From: Ruminococcus sp. UBA1394
GTDB taxonomy: Bacteria > Bacillota > Clostridia > Oscillospirales > Ruminococcaceae
DNA length: 22,639 nt
Reading direction: 5' to 3'
NCBI GenBank assembly: GCA_002305725.1
Contig: DBQM01000059.1
Span: 1-22,639, forward strand
Positions 21,958 to 22,639 of the stretch are shown here, piece after piece; within the stretch, counting starts at the first letter, position 1, and every line of letters starts with the position of its first letter. The notes beneath the pieces are model-generated. The model had not been told where the DNA came from, did no database searches, and saw only the letters and a program-made list of their open reading frames with translations. The position numbers and the translations under genes were made by a program.

Positions 21958-22639
21958 TTAGTCTTTAATCCACTTTGAGTAATCCTTGCTTACCTTGCTC
22001 CAATCGCCGCCGTTTGCAGGGAGAATGAGCTTAGCAACGTTGATTGCATCGTAAATATTTACTACACCATCTTCGTTGTTGTCAGCGAGGAATTCCTGGA
22101 ATGAACCAGCCGGGATATCAGCTGCTGGCTTAGGAAGGATGAACTTAGCTATGATAATAGCATCATAGATATCAGCGCTCTTTCCAGCACTCTTGTTAGA
22201 GTCACCACGAGGACCAATCTTAACTGGGATTGTGCCTGTAAGTGTTACACCATTGATTTCAGCTGTGAAGTCAACTTCATAATCGAAGTTCTTACCATCG
22301 TAAACTGAACCTGGAGTTTCAGCAAAGCTGATTACAGCGTCAGCTGTTACATCATTGCCTTCGCTATCCTTAATAACGATACCGTCCTTGAAGAACTCTA
22401 CGTTATCTGAATGGTACCACTGAGCGTTATCTGTATCTGGATCATAGTTGATATCAACATCAAAGCTACCGCCTGCAGCAGGCTTTATTGTTACAACACC
22501 AGTATCTACAGTTGGAACAACAGTTGATACAACAGTAGTTTCAACACCTGCAACAACACCAGTATCTACAGTTGATACAACAGTAGTTTCAACACCTGCT
22601 TCTACAGTAGAAACAACAGTATCTTCAGTTGATACAACA
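21958..22639 (-). CDS. Dockerin protein with X-like module, 5' end outside window
   Basis: The C-terminal 226 residues are visible, with an open frame to the window edge; stop TAA at 21958-21960. First come about 50 residues of Thr/Val-rich repeats (VETTVVSTVDTGVV-type units), then an Ig-like module of about 90 residues (FDVDINYDPDTDN to IPVKIG), then a dockerin of about 85 residues. Calcium loop 2 is canonical (DNNEDGVVNIYD, 12 residues). Loop 1 (DSNKSAGKSADIYD) has 14 and lacks Asp at position 5. Helices IYDAIIIAKFIL and IYDAINVAKLIL match each other. The layout resembles the X-dockerin end of R. flavefaciens CttA or ScaB, which binds ScaE. The N-terminal part, which would show its function, is missing. 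Its neighbour encodes the likely anchoring cohesin. Confidence 0.85.
   Translation of the reverse strand, partial: VVSTEDTVVSTVEAGVETTVVSTVDTGVVAGVETTVVSTVVPTVDTGVVTIKPAAGGSFDVDINYDPDTDNAQWYHSDNVEFFKDGIVIKDSEGNDVTADAVISFAETPGSVYDGKNFDYEVDFTAEINGVTLTGTIPVKIGPRGDSNKSAGKSADIYDAIIIAKFILPKPAADIPAGSFQEFLADNNEDGVVNIYDAINVAKLILPANGGDWSKVSKDYSKWIKD
22495..22639 (-). repeat. Imperfect tandem repeats coding a Thr/Val linker
   Basis: A block with accagtatctacagttg, gatacaacagtagtttcaac and acctgc recurs about two and a half times with small variations, in frame, inside the dockerin gene. It codes a low-complexity linker and continues past the window edge. Confidence 0.7.

Noticed and set aside
22495..22639. 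CRISPR-like repeat pattern
   Set aside because: The repeats are imperfect, contiguous and in frame inside a coding sequence, with no unique spacers; they encode a Thr/Val linker.
1..22639. tRNA, rRNA, phage or insertion sequence with transposase
   Set aside because: No cloverleaf, rRNA-like stretch, integrase or transposase was seen on either strand; only non-coding repeat elements are present.

Overview
The window looks like chromosome of an anaerobic, low-to-mid-GC Firmicute of the Ruminococcus/Oscillospiraceae type. The main reasons are a cell-wall-anchored cohesin protein next to a dockerin protein, a secreted CAP protein with a dockerin-like tail, sporulation-family membrane proteins (SpoVAC, YtaF), and the hrcA-grpE-dnaK-dnaJ order behind a perfect CIRCE operator. 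The genus is an inference; no rRNA or tRNA gene is present to confirm it.

Layout, left to right. (1) 1-376: a 260-bp imperfect palindrome (MITE-like) that ends just before the ribosome binding site of an orphan spoVAC gene (377-814). (2) 828-5872, minus strand: the heat-shock operon hrcA-grpE-dnaK-dnaJ, with consensus promoter and CIRCE at its head and two hairpins between dnaK and dnaJ. (3) 5947-6918, minus: birA. (4) 6954-7231: two kinds of intergenic repeat. (5) 7270-9257, plus: ytaF-like and CLC-type anion transporter genes, the latter with its own extended -10 promoter. (6) 9434-10856, plus: a three-gene PspA operon (four-TM protein, PspA/IM30, and an easily missed 51-residue TM protein) with a perfect consensus promoter and a strong terminator. 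(7) 10883-11995, plus: secreted CAP-domain protein with one dockerin repeat. (8) 12075-14472, plus: serC-serA with promoter and terminator. (9) 14475-17321, minus: a 910-residue protein with PAS-like, degenerate GGDEF, intact EAL and C-terminal beta-helix-like repeats. (10) 17392-17836, minus: copZ-like metal-binding protein between repeats. (11) 17840-20250, minus: galK-galE operon, diverging from ttcA (20312-21058, plus) across a palindrome formed by the two -35 regions. (12) 21118-22639, minus: a dockerin protein (open at the window edge) followed by a sortase-anchored single-cohesin protein, reminiscent of the cttA-scaE pair of Ruminococcus flavefaciens.

Most genes are housekeeping: protein folding, biotin, serine synthesis, galactose use, tRNA thiolation. 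The less ordinary content is the EAL/beta-helix fusion, the cohesin-dockerin pair, the small PspA operon, and three separate families of intergenic inverted repeats. In each family the copies or halves differ by paired substitutions that keep the hairpins intact, which suggests the folded form is what is maintained.
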